Of a stretch of DNA of 64,000 nucleotides, positions 36,353 to 45,949 are shown piece by piece (position 1 is the stretch's first letter; the number at the start of each line of letters is the position of its first letter). Source of the stretch: Miniphocaeibacter halophilus. GTDB taxonomy: Bacteria; Bacillota; Clostridia; Tissierellales; Peptoniphilaceae. The stretch lies in NCBI RefSeq assembly GCF_016458825.1, contig NZ_CP066744.1, positions 777,868-841,867 of the forward strand, read 5' to 3'. The notes beneath the pieces are model-generated. The model saw nothing but the letters and a program-made list of their open reading frames with translations. It was not told where the DNA came from and did not search any database. Made by a program: the position numbers and the translations under genes.

Positions 36353-37735
36353 CTATTTAACCGGCTCTAAATGTGCTTGGAAATGTCGTAACACTGGAGG
36401 TTCCCAAGTTATTCTATATCCTTTAACATCCTTTGCTCTATTTTTAATTGCAATTAAAGCTTCTGCCATTATATCAAAATGTGCTTGTGTATAAACTCTT
36501 CTTGCTATTGCTAATCTAGTAAATTCAAAATCAGCTTGTCTTTGTTTTCCCGTTTCCGGATCGTTTCCTAGCATATATGATCCAATATCACAAGTTCTTA
36601 TTCCTGCTTCTATATAAAGTTCAATTGCTAGTGCTTGTCCTGGAAATTCATAATATGGTATATGTGGGAACATTGCTTTTGCATCTACAAAAAGTCCATG
36701 ACCACCGGCTGGTGATTGATAAGCTATTCCATTATCATCTAATATAGAACCTAAGTATTCTATTTGTCCAACTCTATAGTTTAAATAACCCTCATCTAGA
36801 CATTCTTGTAGGCCTATTGCTAATGCTTCAATATCTCTACCTGATAATCCACCATATGTTATAAATCCTTCAAATGAAATAGTATTACCCTTTACTAATT
36901 GGAAAAGTTCCGCATCTTCTTTTATAGCTAGAAGTCCACCCATATTAGTAAGAGCATCTTTTTTAGCACTCATAATAAACATATCACCATAACTAAAAAT
37001 TTCTCTAGTTATTTCTTTTAAAGTACTATTTTTAAATTCTTCTTCTCTTTGTTTAACAAAATGTGCATTTTCTGCAAATCTAGCTGCATCTATAACTAAT
37101 GGTATATTATATTTTTTACATACAACTGATACATCTCTCATGTTTTGTACAGATACTGGTTGTCCACCTGCGGAATTATTGGTTATTGTCATTACAACTA
37201 AACCAATTTTTTCCTTACCATATTCATTTATTAGTTTTTCTAATTTTTCAACATCCATATTCCCTTTAAAAGGTGCTCTATGAGTAGGATCTTTTGCTTC
37301 TTCTACAACACAGTCTATTGCTTTTGCTCCTGTTAATTCAACATGAGCTCTAGTTGTATCAAAAAACATATTGGAAATTCCAACTTTACCTTTTTCAAGT
37401 AATAATGGGAATAAAACCTTTTCCGCAGCTCTACCTTGATGTACTGGTTGAACATATTCATATCCAAATATGTCTTTAACTGTATCTACTAATTTATAAT
37501 AGCTTTTTCCACCAGCATAAGCTTCATCGCCTCTCATGATTCCGGCCCATTGTTCATCACTCATTGCATTTGTTCCACTATCTGTTAAAAGATCAATGTA
37601 AACATCTTCGCCTTTTAAATTAAAAGTATTATATTTAGCCTCTTTAATTCTTTCAATTCTTTCTTCCCTTGTTAACATTTTAATTCTTTCTACCATTTTA
37701 ATTCTAAATGGTTCTGGTATGTACTTAATAGCCAT
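36353..37735 (-). CDS. tnaA: tryptophanase
   Basis: PLP enzyme that cleaves tryptophan to indole, pyruvate and ammonia. The 460-residue sequence has [39 protein letters not shown] and the PLP lysine in [13 protein letters not shown] (Lys259). The C-terminal [11 protein letters not shown] and [11 protein letters not shown] favour tryptophanase over the close relative tyrosine phenol-lyase. The ATG follows GAGGAGGA. I see no TnaC-like leader peptide; instead a 12-bp inverted repeat and a divergent YheO-type regulator lie upstream. Indole production would be expected. Confidence 0.92.
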   Translation of the reverse strand: MAIKYIPEPFRIKMVERIKMLTREERIERIKEAKYNTFNLKGEDVYIDLLTDSGTNAMSDEQWAGIMRGDEAYAGGKSYYKLVDTVKDIFGYEYVQPVHQGRAAEKVLFPLLLEKGKVGISNMFFDTTRAHVELTGAKAIDCVVEEAKDPTHRAPFKGNMDVEKLEKLINEYGKEKIGLVVMTITNNSAGGQPVSVQNMRDVSVVCKKYNIPLVIDAARFAENAHFVKQREEEFKNSTLKEITREIFSYGDMFIMSAKKDALTNMGGLLAIKEDAELFQLVKGNTISFEGFITYGGLSGRDIEALAIGLQECLDEGYLNYRVGQIEYLGSILDDNGIAYQSPAGGHGLFVDAKAMFPHIPYYEFPGQALAIELYIEAGIRTCDIGSYMLGNDPETGKQRQADFEFTRLAIARRVYTQAHFDIMAEALIAIKNRAKDVKGYRITWEPPVLRHFQAHLEPVK

Positions 37736-37813
37736 AAATTATTCCTCCTCTTTCTTTGTTTAATAATATATTATCATCTCTAAGTCTGTTTGTCTATTTT
37801 TTTATTAATCAAA

Positions 37814-37846
37814 GTAATAATATTATATTTCATGTAATATTATTAC
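37814..37846. promoter_or_regulatory. inverted repeat between tnaA and divergent regulator
   Basis: Perfect 12-bp arms GTAATAATATTA (37814-37825) and TAATATTATTAC (37835-37846) nine bases apart. The centre lies about 90 bases before tnaA and 135 before the regulator, a natural operator position. Confidence 0.6.
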
Positions 37847-37965
37847 GCATTTTTTTAATTTTTATCAATTTTGCTTGTATTTTTAATAATTTTTTATTAA
37901 TATCTGATTTTATCTACATATAAGTTATAATATTGATATATATCTACTTACAAGGAGGTGTTTTT

Positions 37966-38664
37966 ATGTCAAAAAATATAATGCTTCATTATACAGAATT
38001 AGTTCAATTTCTTGGAGAAACCCTAGGACCCGATTATGAAGTAGTATTATTTGATTTACGTAATAATAAAAATGAAATTATTGCAATTTCTAATGGATTA
38101 ATCAGTAATAGATCTATAGGGGATTCTATTACTGATTATATGCAAGAAAATTTAAAAGATAAAGATTATAAATTCACAGACTACAGAGCTAACTATAGAG
38201 GTATTGTTCGTGGTAATAAATTTATTCGCTGTTCTACAAAATATATAAAAGACGAATCTAATGAAATAATAGGTTTACTATGTATTAATTTTGATGATTC
38301 AAGATATGAAAAAATATCCAGTGATATTTTGAAATTATGTCATCCTGATGATCTTGTTGAAAATGTTATTTTTGAAAAAGCTGATGATAGTTTAATTGCT
38401 GAAACAGCAGAAAATTTAGATATTAAAATCACAGATGTGGCTGTCCGACTTATTGATGATATTATATCTACTATTAACAAACCGGTGTCTATGCTTTCTA
38501 AAAAAGAAAAAGTTGAGATTGTATCACTTTTAAACTCTAAAAAGATATTCCAATTAAAGAGCTCAATTCCGCTTGTAGCAAAAAAATTGAGCATCTCTGA
38601 AGCTACTTTATATAGATATATTACTAATTTAGATAAAGTAAATAAAAATAATAATGATATTTAA
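37966..38664 (+). CDS. YheO-like PAS/HTH transcription regulator
   Basis: A 232-residue regulator. The N-terminal half is a YheO-like PAS domain (GPDYEVVLFDLRNNKNEIIA and later GLLCINFDDSRYE), and the C-terminal half is a helix-turn-helix of the YheO/DauR type (VAKKLSISEATLYRYITNL). I chose the ATG at 37966 behind AAGGAGGTG; an upstream in-frame ATG at 37933 lacks a ribosome binding site. Divergence from tnaA and the inverted repeat between them suggest control of tryptophan use. The ligand is unknown. Confidence 0.85.
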   Translation: MSKNIMLHYTELVQFLGETLGPDYEVVLFDLRNNKNEIIAISNGLISNRSIGDSITDYMQENLKDKDYKFTDYRANYRGIVRGNKFIRCSTKYIKDESNEIIGLLCINFDDSRYEKISSDILKLCHPDDLVENVIFEKADDSLIAETAENLDIKITDVAVRLIDDIISTINKPVSMLSKKEKVEIVSLLNSKKIFQLKSSIPLVAKKLSISEATLYRYITNLDKVNKNNNDI

Positions 38665-38701
38665 ATTTAACTGAATTTCAAGACATCATGGTGAAATATA
38701 A

Positions 38702-38737
38702 AAAAATGGTTCAAAGCGAGTTACTTGAACCATTTTT
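38702..38737. terminator. terminator between regulator and htrA
   Basis: Perfect 13-bp stem AAAAATGGTTCAA / TTGAACCATTTTT with a ten-base loop, placed between convergent genes. Confidence 0.85.
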
Positions 38738-38782
38738 ATTTTCCTATAATACAATTTTATAAAAACTCGATATTATATAACA

Positions 38783-40153
38783 TTAATTTCCCCAAGGAAA
38801 TATAAATTCTCTTTCATTTTCTTGTTGACCATCGTTTTGTTCTTGTTCATTAATAGGATTTTCTTGTACTTCAAATTTTTCAAATGTAATTTCTAATTTT
38901 TCTTCTTTTCCATTTCTGTAAATAGTTATTTCACTACTATCACCAAATTTATATTTTAATAGGGCCTTTTTAATATCGTTGGTATTACCTACTTCTGAGT
39001 CGCCAACTTGAGTTATAATATCATTAACTTGAATACCCGCTTTATCTGCCGGAGAATTTTCCTGTACTTGCATTACAGCAACGCCTTTTTCTACTGGAGT
39101 TTCCATTTGGAAATATTTTTTATAGGTTTCAAGTTCTACTCCACTAATTCCTAAAAGAAGTTCTTCATAGTTTCCTGTTTCTATTATTTCATCTACTATG
39201 GATTTTGCTGTATTTATTGGAATTGCAAATCCAATCCCTTCTCCTGTACTTGCTTTAGCAGTATTTATTCCTATTAATTCTCCCTTTGAGTTTAATAGTG
39301 CTCCTCCACTGTTACCACCATTAATAGCTGCATCTGTTTGAATTAATCCATCCATTGAAGCCCCATTTTCTAAAGTTATCATTCTGTTTAGCCCTGAAAT
39401 ATAACCTGATGTTAAAGTAGATTGTAAATCCAATCCTAATGGATTTCCAATTGCTATTGCCTTATCTCCTACTGATACTTTGTCAGAATCTCCAAATTCA
39501 ACTACTGGAAGTCCTGTCTTTTCTACCTTTACTACAGCTAAGTCAAGGGTGGAATTATTCCAAATCAATTTTCCTTCAATTGTTGATTTATCTGAAAACA
39601 CAACTGTAATGGACTCTGCGGAACCATCACTTATAACATGGGAATTAGTAAGTATATAGCCATCCTCACTAACTATAACGCCACTTCCTACTCCTTCAAC
39701 ATATGCTTGCTGATTAAATATGGAATTAGATAATGTTTTTGTAGTAATTCCAACAACAGATGGTATTACTTTTTCTGCAACGGCTGTTTCAATATTTACT
39801 TCATCTTTAGTATTAATTGTAATACTTGAGTTTGTACCGGAGTTTCCTGCTGTTGTATTGTTTTTAGACGACATAACCAGGGCTGTTACACCTGAACTTA
39901 AAAATGAGAATATTAAGGCTATTACTACTATTCTAATCCAAGGCGTTTTTGGTTTGTTTCTTTTTAACTCTTCCTTTACAATTTTTCTAACTTCATCGCT
40001 ATTATTATAGGAATAAGACCTACTAAAAGCTGGTCCTTCATCTTCTGTTCCTAAAGGATCATAGTAACTTCCCTTACTATTATTTGAAAAATCATTTCTT
40101 TCTGTATCTTCATCTGTTCTATTTTCATCAAAATCTCTTTTGTCATCACTCAT
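38783..40153 (-). CDS. htrA: membrane-anchored HtrA/DegP-type serine protease
   Basis: Surface quality-control protease. The 456 residues have an acidic cytoplasmic N-terminus, one membrane helix at about 71-94, a Ser/Thr linker, a trypsin-like domain with the triad His172 (TNSHVIS), Asp204 (TLDLAVV) and Ser282 (GGNSGGAL), and one C-terminal PDZ domain (about 340-430). The Gln/Glu-rich tail is low complexity. The ATG follows AAGGAGGA. It is probably a single-gene unit; a 60-base gap separates it from comFC upstream. Confidence 0.94.
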   Translation of the reverse strand: MSDDKRDFDENRTDEDTERNDFSNNSKGSYYDPLGTEDEGPAFSRSYSYNNSDEVRKIVKEELKRNKPKTPWIRIVVIALIFSFLSSGVTALVMSSKNNTTAGNSGTNSSITINTKDEVNIETAVAEKVIPSVVGITTKTLSNSIFNQQAYVEGVGSGVIVSEDGYILTNSHVISDGSAESITVVFSDKSTIEGKLIWNNSTLDLAVVKVEKTGLPVVEFGDSDKVSVGDKAIAIGNPLGLDLQSTLTSGYISGLNRMITLENGASMDGLIQTDAAINGGNSGGALLNSKGELIGINTAKASTGEGIGFAIPINTAKSIVDEIIETGNYEELLLGISGVELETYKKYFQMETPVEKGVAVMQVQENSPADKAGIQVNDIITQVGDSEVGNTNDIKKALLKYKFGDSSEITIYRNGKEEKLEITFEKFEVQENPINEQEQNDGQQENEREFIFPWGN

Positions 40154-40212
40154 AATATATTCCTCCTTAACTAGGTCTAATCTTTATACTAATAATTTTA
40201 GATAAAAAACCT

Positions 40213-40881
40213 TTAAACATTCTTAAAACCAACTTTGAACTTACTTTCTATTTTAGATGAAGCTATAACTAAAGCTTCAATATTTCTATTTCCATTTTCT
40301 TCAAATACTTTTGCTATTTCCTTTAAAGTATACCCCGATGTAACTATATCATCTAATATTAAGATCTTTTTATCACCTAGATTCTTATCTATTAGTTTAA
40401 AAGAATCTTTTAAATTTGTTGCTCTTTTTTCTATACTTAATAAATGCTGATCCTTGGTATTTTTCTTCTTTACAACAGCATCTTTTAATATTTCCACTTT
40501 TAGTTTTTCACCAATATAATCCGCTAATAACTCCGTTTGATTATATCCTCTTTTGGAAAGCTTTCTTTTACTAATTGGCGTAGGAATAATACAATCAAAA
40601 TCCAAGTCTATTTCTTTAATATAAGCTACAAGAATTTCTCCAAAGGCCCTATACAAATAAGAATGATTATAGAATTTAAAGCTCCCAATCAATTCTTTTA
40701 TCTTACCGGTATATAAATACGGATAATAACATCTATGTTCTCCAAAATATTTAATGCCATTTACATATTCGAATAAATTTAAACAATTATTACAGAAATA
40801 TTTTTTAGTATATATTTCGTTTTTACAAGAATAACAATACCCTTCTGATAAAAAAATTAAATCGTTTATACTAATTGACAT
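40213..40881 (-). CDS. comFC: ComF family phosphoribosyltransferase-like protein
   Basis: A 222-residue ComFC protein. The N-terminal zinc finger uses Cys16, Cys19, Cys30 and Cys33; the C-terminal PRPP-binding domain has ILILDDIVTSGYTLKE. Homologues assist DNA uptake and use in competence. It overlaps the end of recD2 by 11 bases, so the two are translationally coupled; the partner also fits DNA processing. Confidence 0.92.
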   Translation of the reverse strand: MSISINDLIFLSEGYCYSCKNEIYTKKYFCNNCLNLFEYVNGIKYFGEHRCYYPYLYTGKIKELIGSFKFYNHSYLYRAFGEILVAYIKEIDLDFDCIIPTPISKRKLSKRGYNQTELLADYIGEKLKVEILKDAVVKKKNTKDQHLLSIEKRATNLKDSFKLIDKNLGDKKILILDDIVTSGYTLKEIAKVFEENGNRNIEALVIASSKIESKFKVGFKNV

Positions 40882-43099
40882 CTATTATTCCTTTATATAA
40901 ATTATAATATTCATTAATTCTATAGGATAAAGTAGAGTTTCTTTTTGCTATATGGGTATTATTAATCATATTCTGTAAATATTTTAAACTTCCTACAAGA
41001 ACTACTAGTTTTCTCGCTCGAGTAATTGCTGTATAAATTAAATTTCTTGTCATTAACATATAGGGTCCAGGTCCTAGCGGTATTACAACTGCAGGAAATT
41101 CGCTTCCCTGAGATTTATGAATAGTTATTGCATATGATAACGACAATTCATCTAATTCCTTTACTGTATATTCAACAAACCTGTCATTGTCAAACAATAC
41201 TTTTATTATATTGTCATAATTGTCTATTTCTGTAATAATTCCAAAATCTCCGTTAAATACCCCTAATCCTTCTTGGCCTGTTTTAGTCTTAAATTCCTTA
41301 GTATAATTATTTCTAATTTGCATAACCTTGTCATATTCCCTAAAAACCTTATCACCATAAACAATTTCTTCTGTTGATGGTCGTTTAGGATTTAAAACTT
41401 CCTGTAGTTTTTTGTTGAGTTCTGTTGTTCCTATTTCAGATTTTTTCATAGGCGTTAAAACTTGAATATCCTCAATGTTCTTTATATTGTAATATTCCGG
41501 AAGTCTTTTTGCTACAAGACTTAATAAAGTCTTTTGTGTTAAAGTATTATTATTTGCCGGTATAAAGAAAAAATCCTTACCCTTTTCATTTAAAATAGGA
41601 TACTCTCCACTATTAATTCTATGGGCGTTAACTACTATATTACTATTTTCACTTTGTCTAAATATTTTATGAAGTCTTATGGTTTTTACTAATTTAGAAT
41701 TAATAATATCCTTTAAAGTGTTTCCTGCACCAACTGATGGAAGTTGGTCAATATCGCCAACAAAAATAATTTTAGTTTCACTTTGTATTCCCTTTAATAA
41801 ATTTTCAAGTAAAACCAAATCTATCATGGAAGATTCATCTATAATAATAATATCTGCATCTAAGGGATTTTCTTCATTATGGTCAAATATCATACCTCTT
41901 CCACTATCCACCGGCATATAGCCTAGAAGTCTGTGAATTGTTTTAGCTTCATGGTTAGTACTTTCTTCCATTCTCTTAGCAGCTCTTCCTGTAGGTGCTG
42001 TTAAAATAACCTTATGACCATTTAATGTATATATATTTACAATTTCATTAATTATAGTTGTTTTTCCAGTTCCCGGTCCTCCGGTAATAACTAAAATATT
42101 CTCTAAAATAGAACTTTTAATTGCTTCTATTTGCTCATCGGCAAATTTTATTTTTTCACTATTTTTTAACCTTTCAATTTCTTTTTCACAGTTAATATTT
42201 GTCTTAATTTCTTCATTTGTTAATATTTTAGAAAATAATCCGGCAACTTTTAACTCGCTATTATAATAATACGGATCATATAAGATTTTTTTTCCTTCAA
42301 CTTCATCGCTGATTATAGTGTTTTCTAGTACCATTTCCATTATTAAATCTTCAATATATTCCTGCTCAATATTTATTAATCTCGACACCCTATATATTGT
42401 TTCTTCATAAGGCATATAGCAATTTCCATTTTGATTTGCTTCAGAAGATAAATAATATTTAAAGGCTGCCTTAATCCTAAAAGGAGACTTTTCATCTATG
42501 TTGTTTTTTAAAGCAATATCATCAGCTGTTTTAAAACCAATTCCCCAAATATCATTAATTAATTGATAGGGATTAGTTTCAATTCTAGAAATAGTCTCAT
42601 CTCCATACTCTTTTATAATCTTTTGTGATTGCCCCATGGGAATTCCTAACCCTTGCAAAAATATAATAGTATCCTGAACTTTTAATTCTTCCTCTAATGC
42701 ATCATAAATATCCTGATATTTCTTTTTTCCTATTCCTTCAACTTCCATTAACCTTGCTGGATTATGTCTTAATATATCCAAGGTATCAATTCCAAATCTA
42801 TCTACTATTCGCTTTGCCATTTTTTTCCCAATATGAGGAAGAACTCTGGAGGATAAATATCTTTCAATTGATAAAATTGATGTACCAGTAATTATTTCAT
42901 AAGATTCTATACTAATTTGTTCTCCATATTTATTATGGTATACAAAATCTCCATTGATTTTTAAACTATCACCAACTACAACATTAGGAACTATTCCTAC
43001 TGCTGTTATTTCCCCATCTGATGTATCTAGTTTCATAACCTTATAACCATTGTCATCATTACTGTATATAATATTTTCTATTATTCCTTCTATTTCCAT
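40871..43099 (-). CDS. recD2: RecD2-type ATP-dependent DNA helicase
   Basis: A superfamily 1B 5'-3' helicase involved in DNA repair in bacteria lacking RecBC. I use the ATG at 43099 behind GAGGAAATT, giving MEIEGIIENIIYSNDDNGYK and 742 residues; a longer reading from 43129 has no ribosome binding site. The N-terminal OB-like and helix-hairpin-helix regions are followed by Walker A ITGGPGTGKTT, DESSMID for Walker B, and the C-terminal motif SYAITIHKSQGSEFPAVV. The full RecD2 domain set is present. Confidence 0.94.
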   Translation of the reverse strand: MEIEGIIENIIYSNDDNGYKVMKLDTSDGEITAVGIVPNVVVGDSLKINGDFVYHNKYGEQISIESYEIITGTSILSIERYLSSRVLPHIGKKMAKRIVDRFGIDTLDILRHNPARLMEVEGIGKKKYQDIYDALEEELKVQDTIIFLQGLGIPMGQSQKIIKEYGDETISRIETNPYQLINDIWGIGFKTADDIALKNNIDEKSPFRIKAAFKYYLSSEANQNGNCYMPYEETIYRVSRLINIEQEYIEDLIMEMVLENTIISDEVEGKKILYDPYYYNSELKVAGLFSKILTNEEIKTNINCEKEIERLKNSEKIKFADEQIEAIKSSILENILVITGGPGTGKTTIINEIVNIYTLNGHKVILTAPTGRAAKRMEESTNHEAKTIHRLLGYMPVDSGRGMIFDHNEENPLDADIIIIDESSMIDLVLLENLLKGIQSETKIIFVGDIDQLPSVGAGNTLKDIINSKLVKTIRLHKIFRQSENSNIVVNAHRINSGEYPILNEKGKDFFFIPANNNTLTQKTLLSLVAKRLPEYYNIKNIEDIQVLTPMKKSEIGTTELNKKLQEVLNPKRPSTEEIVYGDKVFREYDKVMQIRNNYTKEFKTKTGQEGLGVFNGDFGIITEIDNYDNIIKVLFDNDRFVEYTVKELDELSLSYAITIHKSQGSEFPAVVIPLGPGPYMLMTRNLIYTAITRARKLVVLVGSLKYLQNMINNTHIAKRNSTLSYRINEYYNLYKGIIDVN

Positions 43100-43181
43100 A
43101 ATTTCCTCACATAATTTAAAAAGTTGCAATAATCAATTAATTACCTTTAATTATATAACTAATCTAGAATTTACCAAAATA

Positions 43182-43213
43182 AAAAGCAGACAGATTTTTC
43201 CATGTCTACTTTT
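43182..43213 (-). terminator. murA terminator
   Basis: Hairpin with arms AAAAGCAGACA and TGTCTACTTTT. The single mismatch is a G-U pair in leftward RNA, and T-rich sequence follows leftward, so it terminates murA. Confidence 0.72.
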
Positions 43214-43257
43214 AAAATTTTATATTAAGAATATTTACTTGTTTAAAATTAATTTCC

Positions 43258-44529
43258 TTATAAATCTACATCTATTCTACTGATTTTAGCCCCTAAAGAA
43301 TTTAATTTTCCTACAATATCATCATATCCTCTATCTATATGATAAATATCCGATATATAAGTTTTTCCTTCTGCTGCAAGTCCTGCTAAAATAAGAGCTG
43401 CACCAGCACGTAAATCTGTAGCTTTAACTTCTGCTCCCTTTAATACAGGTACTCCTGCTATTCTAGCTTCCCTTGCATCTGTTGCAATAATAGCTCCCAT
43501 TCTTAATAGTTCATCAACGTGCATAAACCTATTTTCAAACACGGTCTCTGTAACTTTAGATTGTCCTTTTGCTATTGTTAAAAGTGCCATAAATTGTGCT
43601 TGAACATCTGTAGGAAAGCCAGGATATGGTAAAGTCTTAATATCTGTTCCAATAGGATCTTTAGCACCTACTACTCTAAGCACATCTTGATCTTCATTAA
43701 CATACACTTTACAACCAACTTCTTTTAACTTTGCTATTATTGGCATAACATGACTAGCTATACAGTTTTCTATTGTAATATCGCCCTTAGTTATAGCTGC
43801 AGCAACCATAAAAGTTGCAGCTTCTATTCTGTCGGGAATAACTGCATGTTGAACACCTGTTAATTTATTAACACCCTTAATCCTAATTGCAGAAGTTCCA
43901 GCGCCCTTAATATTGGCTCCCATTTTATTTAAAAAATTTACTAAATCTACTATTTCCGGTTCTTTAGCTGCATTTTCTATAACCGTTTCACCTTCGGCTA
44001 AAGTTGCTGCCATTATAATATTTTGTGTAGCTCCGACTGAAGGAAAATCTAAATATATAACATCTCCCCTTAATCCATCCTCAGCTGTTGCTTCAATTTT
44101 ATCTATACCTTCTTTTACTACAGCTCCTAGAGCTTTAAATCCCTTTAAATGTAAATCAATAGGTCTTTTTCCTATGGCACATCCACCTGGTAAATATGTC
44201 ATAGTTTTACCAAATCTTGCTAATAAGGGTCCCATAACTAAAAAAGAAGCTCTCATTCTATTCATAAGTTCCATTGGAGCTTCATACCCTGTCAAATTTG
44301 ATGAATCTATTCGTACTGTATTCTTTTCTAAAAATTCTACTTTAGCACCTAATGATTCTAACACTTCTAAAATTACTTCTATGTCACTTAAATTTGGTAC
44401 GTTTTCTAAAATTATTGGTTCTGTTCCCAATAAAGAAGCAGCTATAATAGGCAAAGCCGCATTTTTAGCTCCGTCAATATTAACAGATCCAGTAAGTGGT
44501 CCACTATTTGTTACAACTATCTTTTCCAC
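43258..44529 (-). CDS. murA: UDP-N-acetylglucosamine 1-carboxyvinyltransferase
   Basis: First committed enzyme of peptidoglycan synthesis, transferring enolpyruvate from PEP to UDP-GlcNAc. I chose the GTG at 44529 behind TGGAGGAATT, giving 423 residues; an upstream ATG would overlap this site. Lys22-Asn23 (GAKNAALP) and the catalytic Cys117 in LPGGCAIGKRPID are present, so the protein should be fosfomycin-sensitive. It stands alone with its own terminator. Confidence 0.95.
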   Translation of the reverse strand: MEKIVVTNSGPLTGSVNIDGAKNAALPIIAASLLGTEPIILENVPNLSDIEVILEVLESLGAKVEFLEKNTVRIDSSNLTGYEAPMELMNRMRASFLVMGPLLARFGKTMTYLPGGCAIGKRPIDLHLKGFKALGAVVKEGIDKIEATAEDGLRGDVIYLDFPSVGATQNIIMAATLAEGETVIENAAKEPEIVDLVNFLNKMGANIKGAGTSAIRIKGVNKLTGVQHAVIPDRIEAATFMVAAAITKGDITIENCIASHVMPIIAKLKEVGCKVYVNEDQDVLRVVGAKDPIGTDIKTLPYPGFPTDVQAQFMALLTIAKGQSKVTETVFENRFMHVDELLRMGAIIATDAREARIAGVPVLKGAEVKATDLRAGAALILAGLAAEGKTYISDIYHIDRGYDDIVGKLNSLGAKISRIDVDL

Positions 44530-44653
44530 AATTCCTCCATTTTTTATCATTATCTTATCTATAATCTCTGATAATTATACCATAAATCATTATTTATTGA
44601 TATAATGAAAATGCTACAAAAAATCAACAATTAGCCATTTTAAAGGAGGTAAT

Positions 44654-45226
44654 ATGAAAAACTTAACTACAAAAAAACTAACCATTATAGGTTTATTGAC
44701 TGCATTAACAATTATACTTGGTTTAACTCCCTTAGGATTTATTCCCCTTGGAGTTACTAAAATAACAACAATGGCTATCCCAACAATCATTGGAGCAATA
44801 ATTGGCGGTCCATTAGTTGGAGGATTTGTTGGTCTTGTCTTTGGTTTTTTATCAATATTCCAAAGTATAACTTCTCCAACAATATTGTCTTTTATGTTTT
44901 ACAATCCATTGGTTTCTGTACTACCAAGGGTTTTAATTGGTGTTGTATCAGGTTATTTATATAAACTTTTAAATAAATTAAAATTAAATGACTTAATAGC
45001 TTGTGGAATTACCGGTGCTGTTGGATCTATTGTTAATACAGTTGGAGTATTGGGAATGGCTTATATCTTTTTTGCCGATAAAATTAGTAGTGTTAGTAGC
45101 GGATTAAATGCCTCTACAGTTTTAATTGGAATTGCAGCAGCAAATGCTCCCTTTGAAATTATAGCTAACACAATACTAGTAGGACTAATTGGCATGGCTC
45201 TTTTAAAATCAAGAAGAAAAATATAA
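44654..45226 (+). CDS. ECF transporter S component (vitamin uptake)
   Basis: Substrate-binding membrane subunit of an energy-coupling factor transporter. The 190 residues form about six helices; the region PLGVTKITTMAIPTIIGAII is typical of S components. No ATPase or T subunit is nearby, so it belongs to the group sharing a common ECF module. The sequence resembles vitamin S components, possibly pantothenate-type, but no riboswitch precedes it to name the substrate. The ATG follows AAAGGAGGT. Confidence 0.85.
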   Translation: MKNLTTKKLTIIGLLTALTIILGLTPLGFIPLGVTKITTMAIPTIIGAIIGGPLVGGFVGLVFGFLSIFQSITSPTILSFMFYNPLVSVLPRVLIGVVSGYLYKLLNKLKLNDLIACGITGAVGSIVNTVGVLGMAYIFFADKISSVSSGLNASTVLIGIAAANAPFEIIANTILVGLIGMALLKSRRKI

Positions 45227-45251
45227 TTATGTATTATTACATATTCCAATA

Positions 45252-45296
45252 AAAAAAGTAATTTCATTGCTTAATTCCTAATGAAATTACTTTTTT
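45252..45296. terminator. bidirectional terminator
   Basis: Stem of 15 bp (AAAAAAGTAATTTCAT with ATGAAATTACTTTTTT) and a loop of about 14 bases, between the convergent ECF gene and ABC permease gene. Confidence 0.85.
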
Positions 45297-45307
45297 AACA
45301 TTTTAAA

Positions 45308-45949
45308 CTATCTGCTTTTTCTTATTCTTACTAATACTCCTAAAATTACAAGCACAACTCCAACAATAAAGTAGTATTCATACTTTAATTCCAGTCCATA
45401 CTTTAATCTAAAAAGAAATATTTCCTTAAGTTTTTCATAGCCTAAAAAGCTATTTGCCATAAAATATAGTATTGGAACTAAATATCCAACTATTAAATTA
45501 AATGTAAGCCCAAAGAAAAACACTCCAAGGCTACCATATAAAAATCCAATCCCCATTGATTGAGGAATGATTGTTTTATAATCCATATAGGAACCATTAT
45601 TTTTTAAAAATATTGCAAATACTAAGGTTATTAATACATACACCAATATTCTAACAATAACTCTGGCTACTAAGGTTACTGTAAAATTTGTTCTTCTTGT
45701 TCTTATTGTTTGTTCAATTCCATAATCCTGTTCCTGCTCAAATACCGGAGTAATTAAAATAATTCCTATTAAGGGTAAAAATATCTCCATTACATTTAAG
45801 GTATTATCTTGACTTAAATTACTAAAGCCAAAAAGTATAAAGATTATAAAAAACACTGATAATGAAATGAAAATAGGTTTTAAAGTATTGTATTTAAGCT
45901 CTTTTCTTACGATTATTGCCGATTCTTTCAATTTTAACCATTCCTCCAT
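45308..45949 (-). CDS. ABC-2 type membrane subunit, short
   Basis: A 213-residue integral membrane protein with about six helices, last gene of the five-gene two-component/ABC cluster. Its N-terminal 56 bases overlap the preceding permease gene in another frame. The ATG at 45949 has only a weak upstream AAAGAA; a TTG about ten bases behind a GGAGG inside the overlap is an alternative start. It probably forms the exporter channel with the longer permease. No substrate is apparent. Confidence 0.75.
   Translation of the reverse strand: MEEWLKLKESAIIVRKELKYNTLKPIFISLSVFFIIFILFGFSNLSQDNTLNVMEIFLPLIGIILITPVFEQEQDYGIEQTIRTRRTNFTVTLVARVIVRILVYVLITLVFAIFLKNNGSYMDYKTIIPQSMGIGFLYGSLGVFFFGLTFNLIVGYLVPILYFMANSFLGYEKLKEIFLFRLKYGLELKYEYYFIVGVVLVILGVLVRIRKSR

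Noticed and set aside
36353..37735. Tyrosine phenol-lyase instead of tryptophanase
   Set aside because: The enzymes are close relatives, but the C-terminal motifs and the region around the PLP lysine match tryptophanase better.
37736..37965. TnaC-like tryptophan leader peptide before tnaA
   Set aside because: No short ORF with a ribosome binding site and a tryptophan codon near a proline stop was found; only a chance MRNNIT reading occurs.
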